Below, one piece after another: positions 55,823-64,000 of a stretch of 64,000 bases of DNA. The notes under the pieces were generated by a model. That model did not search any database, was not told the DNA's origin, and saw only the letters and a list, made by a program, of their open reading frames with translations. A program made the translations under genes and the position numbers. The stretch comes from Palsa-1248 sp963737835 (GTDB lineage: Bacteria > Gemmatimonadota > Gemmatimonadetes > Gemmatimonadales > Gemmatimonadaceae), in contig CAVTUH010000002.1 in assembly GCA_963737835.1 (NCBI GenBank), forward strand, positions 744,001-808,000, read 5' to 3'. Numbering within the stretch: the first letter of the stretch is position 1; each line of letters opens with the position of its first letter.

Positions 55823-57538
55823 TCAGCGCCCCGCGCCGCCTATTGGCGCGTGACCATTCCGTTCGTAGACAACGCGACCGCCGACGACGGTCATGATCAC
55901 GTGGGCATCGCGCAGCGTCTCGGGCGGCATCTCGGTGAGGTCGTGATCGATCAGCACAAAGTCGGCGAGTCTGCCGGACGCCAGCGTGCCCTTGTCGTCT
56001 TCCTGAAATTGGGCGTAGGCGCCGCCGGTAGTGTAGGCGTGCAAGGCCTCGTCGACAGAGATTTTCTGGGCCGGTATCCAGCCGCCTGGGTTCGCGCCAT
56101 CGAGGGTGCGGCGCGTCACGGCTGCATAGATGCCTTCGATGGGCGTGGGCGGCGCCACGTCCCAGTCGCTCCCGAACGCGAGCTTGGCATGGCTATCGAG
56201 GAATGACCGGAAGGCATACGTCGTCTTGGCACGCTCGGGCCCGATGACCTGCTCCGCCCACCGGCCATCGTCGATCGCGTGATACGGCTGCATGCTGGGG
56301 ATCACACCGAGTTCGGCAAAGCGAGGGATATCGCTCGCCGCGGGATGCTGCGCGTGTTCGATCCGGAAGCGGCGATCGCGCGGGCCATTCTCCCGCTCGA
56401 CGCGCTGGAAAATGTCGAGTTGCAGTCGGATGGCGCGGTCCCCGATTGCGTGCACGATCACCTGCAGCCCCGCCTTGTCCGCCGCTGACGTCCAGGCATA
56501 CAGGCTTTCGGGCGGCGTCACCAGGAGGCCGGTGTCGTGCGGCGCATCGGTGAACGGCGCGAGCATGGCGGCCGTGTGGGAGCCGAGCGATCCATCGACG
56601 AACGCCTTGAGCCCGCCGATGCGCAGCCAGCTGTCACCGCGACCGCGCGCAGCAATCGTGTCGCGCAGGCGCGCCCACGTGGCGAGCGGGACGGCGGCGT
56701 AGATCCTGGTCTTCATCCGGTGTGCCGCATGCGCACGCTCGAACGTCGCCAAGTCGTCCCAGGAGTATCCCATGTTGACGACCGAGGTGACGCCCTGCGC
56801 GGCGACATAGTCCATCGCCGCGTCGAGCGCGCCATCCTTGGCTGCATGCGACGGTTCCGCGACCGCTTCGCCGATGACCGACTGGGCGTTGTCCTTGAAG
56901 ATGCCCGTCGGCTCGCCATTCGGGTCGCGCACGATCGTACCGCCGGCGATGTCCTTTGTGCCTGCCGAGACGTGCGCGGCCGCCATCGCGGCGCGGTTGG
57001 CGAGGGCCATATGGCCGTCCAGCCGGTTGATCCACACCGGATTGTTCGGCGTCACGGAATCGATCCACTGATGCCGCGGGAGCTCGCCGCCCCACAGGGT
57101 GTGATCCCACTCGCCACCCGTGATCCACGTGCCCGGCGGTTGCGTGGCCGCGAATGCCTTGACGCGGCGAATGAACTCCTCGCGTGTCGCCGCGTCGCGC
57201 AACTGCACCGATCGCAGGGCAAACCCGCCAGTAATGAAGTGCACGTGTGAGTCGATGAAGCCCGGCGTCACAAAGGCGCCGTGCGCATCGATCACCCGGG
57301 TGTCAGGCGTGACCACCTTCTGCACTTCCGCACTCGACCCGACGAGCGCCAGTCGATCGCCGCGGATGGCGAGGCCGTCGGCCCAGGGGCGAGCTGGATT
57401 GCCGGTCCATACCCGGGCGTTCACGACAGCCAGCGTGATCGGCGGAGGCGCAGCGCTCGGAGTGCCAGGCATATGTGGGTGCGCGAAAGGAAGCACTGCG
57501 ACGATCGTCGACGCAGCGATCAATGTTTTTGCTTTCAT
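55823..57538 (-). CDS. Amidohydrolase family 3 (YtcJ-like), secreted
   Basis: A 571-residue protein from ATG 57538. A signal peptide (LIAASTIVAVLPFAHPHMPG) precedes the amidohydrolase fold. VTPGFIDSHVHFITGGFALR has the metal-binding His pair (DSHVHF), ITGGEWDHTLWGGELPRHQW is the family's lid, QVIVHAIGDRAIRLQLDIFQ gives a third His, and RFRIEHAQHPAASDIPRFAE gives a further one; FGSDWDVAPPTPIEGIYAAV supplies the Asp. This is the YtcJ-type of amidohydrolase acting on unknown N-acyl or cyclic amide substrates. A single gene on the minus strand. Confidence 0.93.
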   Translation of the reverse strand: MKAKTLIAASTIVAVLPFAHPHMPGTPSAAPPPITLAVVNARVWTGNPARPWADGLAIRGDRLALVGSSAEVQKVVTPDTRVIDAHGAFVTPGFIDSHVHFITGGFALRSVQLRDAATREEFIRRVKAFAATQPPGTWITGGEWDHTLWGGELPRHQWIDSVTPNNPVWINRLDGHMALANRAAMAAAHVSAGTKDIAGGTIVRDPNGEPTGIFKDNAQSVIGEAVAEPSHAAKDGALDAAMDYVAAQGVTSVVNMGYSWDDLATFERAHAAHRMKTRIYAAVPLATWARLRDTIAARGRGDSWLRIGGLKAFVDGSLGSHTAAMLAPFTDAPHDTGLLVTPPESLYAWTSAADKAGLQVIVHAIGDRAIRLQLDIFQRVERENGPRDRRFRIEHAQHPAASDIPRFAELGVIPSMQPYHAIDDGRWAEQVIGPERAKTTYAFRSFLDSHAKLAFGSDWDVAPPTPIEGIYAAVTRRTLDGANPGGWIPAQKISVDEALHAYTTGGAYAQFQEDDKGTLASGRLADFVLIDHDLTEMPPETLRDAHVIMTVVGGRVVYERNGHAPIGGAGR

Positions 57539-57664
57539 CGGAATAAGAGTCCTGCCCTGAGTCCGGCCGTGGAAACGCACGAGGCCAATTTGCGACTCCT
57601 GACCACGCCCGCGCTAGCGCGTCAGTGCGCTGCCCCGCTCTGCGACCGGTGCTACATTCGGCTC

Positions 57665-58648
57665 ATGCATACCCGCGCGCGGGCTGGCCGGCGTCTCCGG
57701 CACGCCGTCATCGCCATCGCCCCACTGATCGCCGGCTGCCACTCCAGTCGCCCCGAGAGCTCGACCCCTGCCCCGGCCAGGAATGCGATCACCGGCGCGC
57801 TCAATGCGCGCGTGCGCGAGCGCATCGAGCAGGTGCCCGGCGCCGTCGTGGGGATCTACTACCGCAACCTGGGCCGCGCCGCCGACACGCTCACCATCAA
57901 TGCCGACAGCGTCTTTCATGCGGCGAGCACGATGAAAGTCGGCGTGATGATTCAGCTCTTTAGAGACGTCGATGCGGGGAAACTGTCGCTCGACAAACAG
58001 GTGACCCTCCAGAATCGCTTCTCCAGCATCGTCGACGGTTCGCCGTACGCGCTCGATCCCAAAGACGACTCGGACAGCAGCCTCTACCTGAAGGTGGGGC
58101 AGCCCGTCGCGATCCGGGAGCTGCTGGACCGGATGATCGAGCGTTCGAGCAATCTCGCGACCAATACCGTGATCGAGATCGTCGGCGCTCAGCGCACCGA
58201 CTCGACTGTGCATGCGCTGGGCGCGACGCACATGCAGGTCCTGCGCGGCGTCGAGGACCTCAAGGCCTTCGACGCCGGCCGCAACAACGTCCTATCGGCT
58301 CGTGATCTCGGGACGCTCCTCGCAGCGATTCAAGACGGCCGCGCCGCCACGCCGGCGAGCTGCGCGCAGATGCGGCAAATCCTGCTCGCCCAGGAGTTCT
58401 CGACCGAGATCCCGGCTGGTCTCCCTCCAGGCACTCCCGTCGCGCACAAGACCGGCTGGATCACGGGCGTGCTCCACGACGCCGCGATTGTCTATCCGCG
58501 CAGCTCTTCACCCTACATCCTCGTCGTGCTCACGCGCGGCATTCCCGACGAGCATGTGGCACAGCACCTGATCGCGGATATTTCACGGTCGATTTACGAA
58601 CACGCGATTGGCGCGCCGCAGAAGGTGGCCTTAAATGCTGGACGTTAG
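57665..58648 (+). CDS. Beta-lactamase-fold serine hydrolase lipoprotein
   Basis: A 327-residue lipoprotein from ATG 57665 (lipobox LIAGC). The active-site motifs are VFHAASTMKVGVMIQLF (Ser 88, Lys 91), MIERSSNLATNTVIEIV (SxN) and PVAHKTGWITGVLHDAAIVY (KTG). The overall length and the HKTGWI element match class-A-type enzymes, but the ExxLN region with the deacylating Glu is not obvious (FDAGRNNVLSARDLGTLL lies about where it is expected). It may therefore be a penicillin-binding-like or peptidase-like relative rather than an antibiotic-degrading enzyme. The stop codon lies inside the GACGTT repeat at 58639. Confidence 0.85.
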   Translation: MHTRARAGRRLRHAVIAIAPLIAGCHSSRPESSTPAPARNAITGALNARVRERIEQVPGAVVGIYYRNLGRAADTLTINADSVFHAASTMKVGVMIQLFRDVDAGKLSLDKQVTLQNRFSSIVDGSPYALDPKDDSDSSLYLKVGQPVAIRELLDRMIERSSNLATNTVIEIVGAQRTDSTVHALGATHMQVLRGVEDLKAFDAGRNNVLSARDLGTLLAAIQDGRAATPASCAQMRQILLAQEFSTEIPAGLPPGTPVAHKTGWITGVLHDAAIVYPRSSSPYILVVLTRGIPDEHVAQHLIADISRSIYEHAIGAPQKVALNAGR

Positions 58649-58672
58649 ACGTTGGACGTTGGACGTTGGACT
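58639..58672. repeat. GACGTTGGA tandem repeat (R3), forming the end of a gene
   Basis: GGACGTTAGACGTTGGACGT and TGGACGTTGGACT: four tandem units. The TAG of the first unit is the stop codon of the serine hydrolase at 57665-58648, so the repeat supplies the gene's end. The same words occur upstream of the XRE and the 31625 genes. Confidence 0.75.
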
Positions 58673-58677
58673 AAACG

Positions 58678-60207
58678 TCAATCTCTGTCGTTAAACGCCA
58701 CGGGCTTGCCCTTGGGGACGCCCTCCGGACCGGTGTCCCAGTGCTGGGCGGTCGAGACGTTGGGCATGCCCCACCGATGGCCGTTCCAACCGTCGAAGCC
58801 GTCGAGGTGGAACGCCCAGAAGCCGGTGCTCATGTCACTGATCACGATCAATCCGTCGGCGTCGCGGACCTGCACGCCGAACGCACCGTTGTAGATGCCG
58901 TGGTCGCGCGGGTCCTGACTGAAGTCCGAGACATAGGCGTCCGAACAGCAGCCTTGCATGTGCGGGCCACCAAATGTGTCGTAGGTCGCGACGGTGTACG
59001 GGTCGGAGGGATCCATCATGTTGAACACCTGGAGTCCGTCCTCATAAGCCGACACGAACACCAGCGGCCAGCGCACCTCGTGGTTGTGCGCCAGATCGCG
59101 CCAATCGGCGGTCCACGCCGCGATCGGATGCGAGATGGTTGGCACCTTCTTGTCGAGCCCGGGCTGCAAGTCGAAGATGCGCAGCGGAGCATATTGATAC
59201 TCGGTCTCCGTAACCACATATCGCCCATCGGGCGTCGGCGTGATCGTGTGCCCCGCGTACACGCCCATGACGCCGGTGATCGATGTGAGCAAGCGCGGCG
59301 ACTCTGGTCGCGTGATATCGAAGACGTAATATCCACCGAGACCCGCACCATAGAACTTGTCCTGGTGGGTCGCAGGGTCGTATCCAACCCAGTAGTCGTG
59401 GAATGATCCGACGACACCCCGGTCCCTTTCCGCGCGTGGATCGGGATTCACGATTCGACCGATCAATCCCTGATCGGGCGCACCGGCCAACAGCTTGTCC
59501 AGGTCGAAGACCTCTGCGTACGGCTTGGCAGAGATCAATGCAAAGAGCAGCGCGCGACCATCCGAGTGCTTGTACGTGTAGATGTCGTGAAAGCCGCCCG
59601 GAGCGTCGGGCACTCGGATGCGCGCGACTTCCTTGACTGTCGTCGTATCCGGCAAGCCCGTGACATCGAAGACGATCGCGCCGAGATCGGCGTCCGGCCC
59701 GCCCTGTGCGAACTGGAAGCACTGCACGTAGTAGTAGCGTCCGTGCGTCTTGAAATAGCGGCCGCGCAGTGCGCCGAGCCCGAAGTGCAGGTCGGGATTG
59801 TCGATCGTCCACGAATACAGCACCTGCGGCTGCGATTTACCGATGTCCTTGAGGCTGATGATGTCGAATCCCGACGGCGGGTACAGACCGTGTGAGAAGT
59901 AGGCATACGGCCGGCTGAGCTCCTGCTCGACGTCGACGTCCGTTCCTCGCAGATATCCGGTCAGCGGTACGTGCCCCATGATATGGATATTGGGCGTGCC
60001 CTCCCTGCCGGGCAGCGGATGGCGCGCCTGGGCGAGGAGCGTCGTCGGAAGGCACGCGGCAGCGACCAGCCAACGGGCGCGCCGGCGCCCGTAGAAAGGA
60101 GAACCGCAGAAAGGAGAGAGGAGACGGCGAAGCGCAGGGTTCAATCCGCCCGGGCGAGAGACGTGCGGCCTGGCGCGATCGGTGGGCGACTCTCTGTCGT
60201 CAATCAC
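58678..60207 (-). CDS. LVIVD-repeat secreted protein, full copy
   Basis: About 509 residues from the GTG at 60207 (GGAGAG lies just upstream); GTG 60225, overlapping the oxidase stop, is also possible. A hydrophobic signal (RWLVAAACLPTTLLAQA) occurs some 50 residues in, after a segment encoded by an R2 repeat, so the true start may lie nearer to it. The mature protein has repeated beta-strand units with GAIVFDVTGLPDTTTVKEVA, GGYYVFDITRPESPRLLTSI and LVFVSAYEDGLQVFNMMDPS, the LVIVD pattern of a propeller. The Cys pair in QGCCSDAYVSDF and several His (THGRYYYVQCFQF) could bind metal. It follows the multicopper oxidase in an operon. Confidence 0.82.
   Translation of the reverse strand: MIDDRESPTDRARPHVSRPGGLNPALRRLLSPFCGSPFYGRRRARWLVAAACLPTTLLAQARHPLPGREGTPNIHIMGHVPLTGYLRGTDVDVEQELSRPYAYFSHGLYPPSGFDIISLKDIGKSQPQVLYSWTIDNPDLHFGLGALRGRYFKTHGRYYYVQCFQFAQGGPDADLGAIVFDVTGLPDTTTVKEVARIRVPDAPGGFHDIYTYKHSDGRALLFALISAKPYAEVFDLDKLLAGAPDQGLIGRIVNPDPRAERDRGVVGSFHDYWVGYDPATHQDKFYGAGLGGYYVFDITRPESPRLLTSITGVMGVYAGHTITPTPDGRYVVTETEYQYAPLRIFDLQPGLDKKVPTISHPIAAWTADWRDLAHNHEVRWPLVFVSAYEDGLQVFNMMDPSDPYTVATYDTFGGPHMQGCCSDAYVSDFSQDPRDHGIYNGAFGVQVRDADGLIVISDMSTGFWAFHLDGFDGWNGHRWGMPNVSTAQHWDTGPEGVPKGKPVAFNDRD
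60083..60126. repeat. R2-like repeat inside the 5' part of the LVIVD gene
   Basis: GGCGCCCGTAGAAAGGAGAA and CCGCAGAAAGGAGAGAGGAG match the purine tract of R2 with T changed to G at each third word. It lies in the reading frame before the signal peptide. The repeat is therefore either translated as an N-terminal extension or part of the true leader. Confidence 0.6.
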
Positions 60208-60221
60208 GGTCTCTCCATGTG

Positions 60222-61949
60222 TCACTGGGCGCTCACCGTTACGGGGGCCATCATTCCTGACTCGGTGTGCTCGGCAATGTGGCAATGCAGCATCCACGTA
60301 CCTGGATTCGTCAATTCGGCCAACAGATCCACGGTTGAACCAACCGGAATGATGGCCGTGTCCTTCCAGACGAGATAGGGATTCGGCACGCCATCGCGCG
60401 CGACTTCCAGGAAGCGCTGTCCGTGCAGGTGCAACGGGTGATCCATCGGGTGGAACGACCGCGGGTCGTTGTAGACCCGGATCTTGACGATGTCGCCCAC
60501 GTGGAAATGCCACGCAATGTGCATATTTTCCGCGCCGGTCCGCACATCGCGGATGATCCAGCGGACTTCCTTGGCCGTCGACAGCCAATTCATGTCCGAC
60601 ATCCCGTCGGTGAACTCGACCGGCGGGCGGTAGACGCTGTCGACATACATCATTTGCATGACCGGGATCGGGAGTCCCTGGATCGCGGTCGTCAGGACGA
60701 TCTCTTCGTCGGGCAGTTTGGCGAAGGCTGGCTTGAGGCGCGCGATGTCGCGCAGCATGGCGCTGTCATCGTGCATGGTCGCGAACGACTGGTCGGCGTC
60801 CGGGCGGGTCGCGCCGGCCACCGTCACATGGCCCAGCGTGTCCCGATTGGGGTAGATCTCGCCGAGGAAGTGGTCGACGGTCTGCACCCCATTGAGCAGC
60901 GGCACGTCGCCGGCGTGATCGAAGCGCACGTCAACGACATACCGCTCGCCGGGCGCGATGAGGATGCTCGACACGGAGACTTCGCGCGCGTAGGGGCCCT
61001 GGTCTGACGCAATGAGCTTCATCGGTGCGTCACCGAAGCTCACGTTGAACGCACGTGCGCTTGCGGCGTTCGTGAGCAGGAATCGTACGACCTCGCCGGT
61101 AGCGGCAGTGAATCGCCAGCGCGATTCACCGTTCACCATGATGACGTTGCCGAAGCGCCCCATGAGCGAGAAGTTCGGCTCGTCACGCCCATAGGGCATC
61201 AGACTGTCGCCGTCGACCAAGATGTCACTCAACATGAGGAACGCCTGGCGGGGTTGCGCGCCAGTCGTCGGATGGTCGGCCTCCACGTACAGATTGCCGA
61301 ACAAGCCAAGCGGCTGACCAATGTCTTCCCGCGCGTGGTCGTGATACCAGAAGATGCCGGCGTCCGGGCAATGCACGGCGTACAGAAAAGCTCCGCCTGG
61401 CGGGACCGGCGTTTGCGTCATCTGTGGCGAGCCGTCGAACGCGTTCTGCAACCGCACGCCGTGCCAGTGGATGGTGGCGGGGCGGTCGATCGCGTTCTTG
61501 AACCTCACGTAGAAAGTCGAGCCTTGATGCGCCCGAATGAGTGGGCCGGGCGTCTGGCCGTTGAACGCGTACACGACGTACGGTCTACCCGCGATCGTGC
61601 GGCGAACGAATGCCGCGGTGAGCGTGATCGTGTCCCCGTTGTTCGCCCGCAGCTCCGCCGTCGGGACAGCCGCCGCTACGCTGTTGGCCGCCGCGCTCGT
61701 GCCGGGATTGTACAACGTGACGGTCGGTCGCGCGTCCTCGAGTCCCGGGATCATCGGGCTCTTGATCATCGGCACGATCGTCCGGCCACTGGGCGCCGTG
61801 TTGGAGTCCACGGCCATACCGGTCATGCCCGTCATGTCCGCCATCCCGCCGGCGCTACTCGAGTCGACGCCCTGCGCGCTCGCGCGCAGCGAGCCGAGTG
61901 AACCGGTCGCGAGCACGATGGCGCCGACATACCCCATCATCGACCGCAC
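60222..61949 (-). CDS. Multicopper oxidase
   Basis: A 575-residue protein; I choose GTG 61949 because CTGAGG stands five bases upstream. The signal peptide is GYVGAIVLATGSLGSLRASA; a Met-rich stretch follows (GGMADMTGMTGMAV). All four copper-binding blocks are present: PATIHWHGVRLQNAFDG, DAGIFWYHDHAREDIGQ, SFHPMDHPLHLHGQRFLEV and TWMLHCHIAEHTESGMM. The type-1 site is HCHIAEHTESGM. The family oxidises metal ions such as Cu(I) or Fe(II), or phenolic substrates. It lies between the small gene at 61957 and the LVIVD gene, with GTGA-type overlaps, so the LVIVD proteins and the oxidase are probably one extracytoplasmic system. Confidence 0.94.
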   Translation of the reverse strand: MRSMMGYVGAIVLATGSLGSLRASAQGVDSSSAGGMADMTGMTGMAVDSNTAPSGRTIVPMIKSPMIPGLEDARPTVTLYNPGTSAAANSVAAAVPTAELRANNGDTITLTAAFVRRTIAGRPYVVYAFNGQTPGPLIRAHQGSTFYVRFKNAIDRPATIHWHGVRLQNAFDGSPQMTQTPVPPGGAFLYAVHCPDAGIFWYHDHAREDIGQPLGLFGNLYVEADHPTTGAQPRQAFLMLSDILVDGDSLMPYGRDEPNFSLMGRFGNVIMVNGESRWRFTAATGEVVRFLLTNAASARAFNVSFGDAPMKLIASDQGPYAREVSVSSILIAPGERYVVDVRFDHAGDVPLLNGVQTVDHFLGEIYPNRDTLGHVTVAGATRPDADQSFATMHDDSAMLRDIARLKPAFAKLPDEEIVLTTAIQGLPIPVMQMMYVDSVYRPPVEFTDGMSDMNWLSTAKEVRWIIRDVRTGAENMHIAWHFHVGDIVKIRVYNDPRSFHPMDHPLHLHGQRFLEVARDGVPNPYLVWKDTAIIPVGSTVDLLAELTNPGTWMLHCHIAEHTESGMMAPVTVSAQ

Positions 61950-61956
61950 AGCCACC

Positions 61957-62559
61957 TCAGTCCGGCTCCGGGGTGCTGAACAGCGGATGGCTCGCAAACG
62001 ATTGCATCAGTGAGCTTGGGGAGCGGCCTATGAGCGCAATGGCCGAGGTCCATTTGCGACCGGCCGGCGTGCCCTCCGCGCTCACGATGATCGTGAACTT
62101 GTTCCAGTCGGCCTGGGCGTGCACCGCGCGGTTGTTCTCGATCGGACCCAGGTCGTGGACCAGATCGAGCTTGGGCGTCGTGAGCCACGCCTCATAGTGC
62201 GTGTAGGGACCGAGATCGGACGCCGCCGGCAGGTCGGTCGCCGTGATGTCGAGGTCGAACACCAGGCGACCGTCCCGTGTCGTGGCAACGCCGAACGGTG
62301 ATTGCGCAGGGGCGAGCTCGACCCAGCCGGACGCTTGCCGCGCGGCCGGTGTCGAGCCGAGTCGAAAGCGAGGCCGCCCGGCGGTCGTATCCGTCGGAAC
62401 GCTGCGCACCGCGTTGGAGCGCATGACATGGGCCGCCGCGTCCACCGACGTCACTCCCGCCAGGACCACGAGCGACGTCGCGATGCGCGCGGCCGCGTGC
62501 ACTGCAGCGAAGAGCCGGAGTCGCGCCACGAGCCAGCGCTGTTGGCGTCCCGGGGTCAC
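61957..62559 (-). CDS. Membrane-anchored protein of the oxidase operon, unknown function
   Basis: A 200-residue protein from the GTG at 62559 that overlaps the stop of the LVIVD gene (GTGA). An N-terminal anchor (LFAAVHAAARIATSLVVLAG) precedes a small beta-rich domain with GVATTRDGRLVFDLDITATD, LGPYTHYEAWLTTPKLDLVH and RAVHAQADWNKFTIIVSAEG. His and Tyr residues (YTHYEAW, NNRAVHAQADW) could serve metal or redox binding. I do not recognise the family. Its position between an LVIVD protein and the multicopper oxidase suggests an electron-transfer or copper-delivery role, but this is context only. Confidence 0.7.
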   Translation of the reverse strand: MTPGRQQRWLVARLRLFAAVHAAARIATSLVVLAGVTSVDAAAHVMRSNAVRSVPTDTTAGRPRFRLGSTPAARQASGWVELAPAQSPFGVATTRDGRLVFDLDITATDLPAASDLGPYTHYEAWLTTPKLDLVHDLGPIENNRAVHAQADWNKFTIIVSAEGTPAGRKWTSAIALIGRSPSSLMQSFASHPLFSTPEPD

Positions 62560-64000
62560 CGCCGTACCGCCAATGATCCGGTCGTGCCCGCACTCGTCGC
62601 GGTCGCGGTTGACGCATGCACAACCTTCGGTTTCGGAGCGCCCTCGGGCCCGTTTTCCCAGTCCTGGACGCTCGAGATGTTGGGCATGCCCCAGTTGTGG
62701 CCGTTCCACCCGTCGAATCCATCCATATGGAGCGCCCAGAACCCCGTCGTGATATCACTGATCACGATGAGGCCATCGGCGTTCCGAACGGCGATACCCC
62801 ACGCCCCGTTGAGCACCGTGCCGCTCCCGGCACGCAAACTGGCTTCGGCGGTATCGGGTCTCCCTTGCTGCGTCACGCCGGCTTCGTGCGGACCATCGTA
62901 GGTGCGGTAGTACCCGACCGTGATGGGGTTGGTGGGATCCAGCATGTTGAACACCTGCAAGCCATCCTCGTACGCCGACACGAACACGTACGGCCACCGA
63001 ATCTCGTGATTGTGTGGGAGGTCTTTCCAATTAGCTGTCCAGGCGGCGAGCGGACGGGTGATCGTTTGGACTTTGCCCTGCAGGCCGGGCATGAGGTCGA
63101 ACACGCGCAGCGGCGCGTATTGATATTCGGTTTCGGTCACGACGTATCGGCCGTCGGGTGTCGGCGTGATCGTGTGGCCGCGACCGAACCCCGACACCAC
63201 GACATCCGGGGCGTCGACGATGGACGTCAGCAGCTTGGGCTCTTCCGGCTTGGTGACGTCGAACACGAAGTACCCACCGGGCTGCGCGCCCCCGTAGAAC
63301 TTGTCTTGGTGCGTCGCGGGGTCGTACCCGACGTAGAAGTCGTGGTATCGACCCGTCGCGCCGGGTACGGGCACTCGGCTGATGAAGCCCTGATCGGGCG
63401 CTCCAGCCAGGAACTTGGCCATGTCGTAGATGCTCGCGTAGGTGCCGCTGAGCGTCGTGGTGAACAACAGCGTGCGGCCGTCGGAGTGCCGATAGGGAAA
63501 GACGTTGTGGAAGCCGCCAGGGATCGAGCACCCGGGCGTACCGCCGCAGCGGGCCGCCGTTCCAGCGGAGATGGCGGAATTGGGAGCGCGGATCCGACCG
63601 ACTTCTCGGATCTTCGCGATGTCCGGCAACCCGGTGACATCGAACACGATCGCGCCCAGGTCGGCGTCCGGCGAGCCCTGGTTGAACTGGAAGCACTGCA
63701 CGTAGTAGTAGCGGCCCCGGTACTTGAAGATCTTGCCTTCCATCCCCCCGAAGCCCTGGTGGAGCTGCGGGTCGGCAATGTGATACTGGTACAGGATCCG
63801 CGCGTGCAGCGGGTCTTTGACACTGATCAGCGTGAAGCCCGCTGGGCTCGTGGGATGCTGCATGCGCGACACGTACACGTAGGGCCGATCGAGATCCTGC
63901 TCCATCGCGATCCCCGAGATGGTCTGCGACCGCCCCAGCGGGATGTGCGAGAGGAGATGTACGTTCGGGCTATTGGGGAGGAAGATCGGACTGCCGCTCG
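62556..64000 (-). CDS. LVIVD-repeat secreted protein, N-terminus beyond the window
   Basis: The frame is open from 62556 through the right edge; the visible part is over 480 residues, and the edge part reads SPNVHLLSHIPLGRSQTISG before MEQDLDRPYVYVSRMQHPTS. It shares the LVIVD blocks with the neighbour at 58678-60207: GAIVFDVTGLPDIAKIREVG, GGYFVFDVTKPEEPKLLTSI, and NHEIRWPYVFVSAYEDGLQV. The two are clear paralogues bracketing the oxidase and the small protein. The Cys-containing insertion AARCGGTPGCSIPGGFHNVF is unique to this copy. The start codon and signal peptide lie outside the window. Confidence 0.85.
   Translation of the reverse strand, partial: SGSPIFLPNSPNVHLLSHIPLGRSQTISGIAMEQDLDRPYVYVSRMQHPTSPAGFTLISVKDPLHARILYQYHIADPQLHQGFGGMEGKIFKYRGRYYYVQCFQFNQGSPDADLGAIVFDVTGLPDIAKIREVGRIRAPNSAISAGTAARCGGTPGCSIPGGFHNVFPYRHSDGRTLLFTTTLSGTYASIYDMAKFLAGAPDQGFISRVPVPGATGRYHDFYVGYDPATHQDKFYGGAQPGGYFVFDVTKPEEPKLLTSIVDAPDVVVSGFGRGHTITPTPDGRYVVTETEYQYAPLRVFDLMPGLQGKVQTITRPLAAWTANWKDLPHNHEIRWPYVFVSAYEDGLQVFNMLDPTNPITVGYYRTYDGPHEAGVTQQGRPDTAEASLRAGSGTVLNGAWGIAVRNADGLIVISDITTGFWALHMDGFDGWNGHNWGMPNISSVQDWENGPEGAPKPKVVHASTATATSAGTTGSLAVRR

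Noticed and set aside
1..64000. CRISPR array
   Set aside because: The tandem repeats seen (GACGTTGGA, ACCCGTC) have units of 7-9 bases with no unique spacers between, and no cas gene was found.
1..64000. tRNA or rRNA genes
   Set aside because: Scanning the gaps by eye revealed no cloverleaf with the T-loop consensus and no conserved rRNA segment.

Overview
The window is GC-rich bacterial chromosome, compactly coded on both strands. Several features fit a Gemmatimonadota-type soil bacterium: a PadR regulator paired with a large ADOP-type FtsX/MacB permease, LVIVD-repeat secreted proteins, many lipoproteins, frequent GTG starts and phrase-like intergenic repeats. This assignment is inferred from gene content only; no rRNA or other phylogenetic marker was seen. 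No tRNA, rRNA, CRISPR array, transposase or integrase was recognised.

Layout. 1-280 is the start of a GH57 alpha-amylase-like gene cut by the window edge. 931-3967 is a PadR/ADOP permease pair. 4034-16046 is a minus-strand trb-type conjugation (type IV secretion) operon, trbB-C-D-E-J-L-F-G-I, mostly joined by ATGA stop/start overlaps. It is followed by a truncated coupling-protein-like membrane gene, an XRE regulator and a TraF-type S26 peptidase. No relaxase or full VirD4/TraG is present here, so it looks like an eroded integrative element. 16183-19488 holds small membrane and lipoprotein genes. 19659-26929 holds three consecutive paralogues of a spermidine-synthase-like methyltransferase-fold domain buried between membrane domains. 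27125-32266 holds a lipocalin-like relic, secreted proteins and an acyltransferase.

32289-40630 holds a DUF4864-like protein, an ECF sigma factor apparently fused to a FecR-like anti-sigma domain and a membrane helix, a DinB protein, and a PqqD / nucleotidyltransferase / HPr-kinase-like cassette downstream of a repeat-rich lipoprotein. 40857-47635 holds HD and metallophosphoesterase hydrolases, a CHAD protein and an M16 protease pair. 47979-57538 holds an M28 peptidase, an alpha/beta hydrolase, a Rieske-fused ferredoxin reductase, an AlkA glycosylase with a histone-like tail, an AIM24 protein, a YbhB-like lipoprotein and an amidohydrolase. 57665-64000 holds a beta-lactamase-fold protein and a tightly overlapped operon of two LVIVD proteins, a small membrane-anchored protein and a multicopper oxidase.

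Three non-gene signals stand out. First, many gaps carry related composite palindromes: a GGGCGACGC-type hairpin or short word repeats flanked by long inverted arms, including a perfect 27-bp inverted repeat at 32289/32403. Second, at two places the 3' end of a minus-strand gene (traF, and a spermidine-synthase-like gene) is duplicated on the far side of a small plus-strand cargo gene. Third, three genes (cupin, M16 partner, YbhB) each look broken by a single frameshift, and at least the last two by one inserted base.
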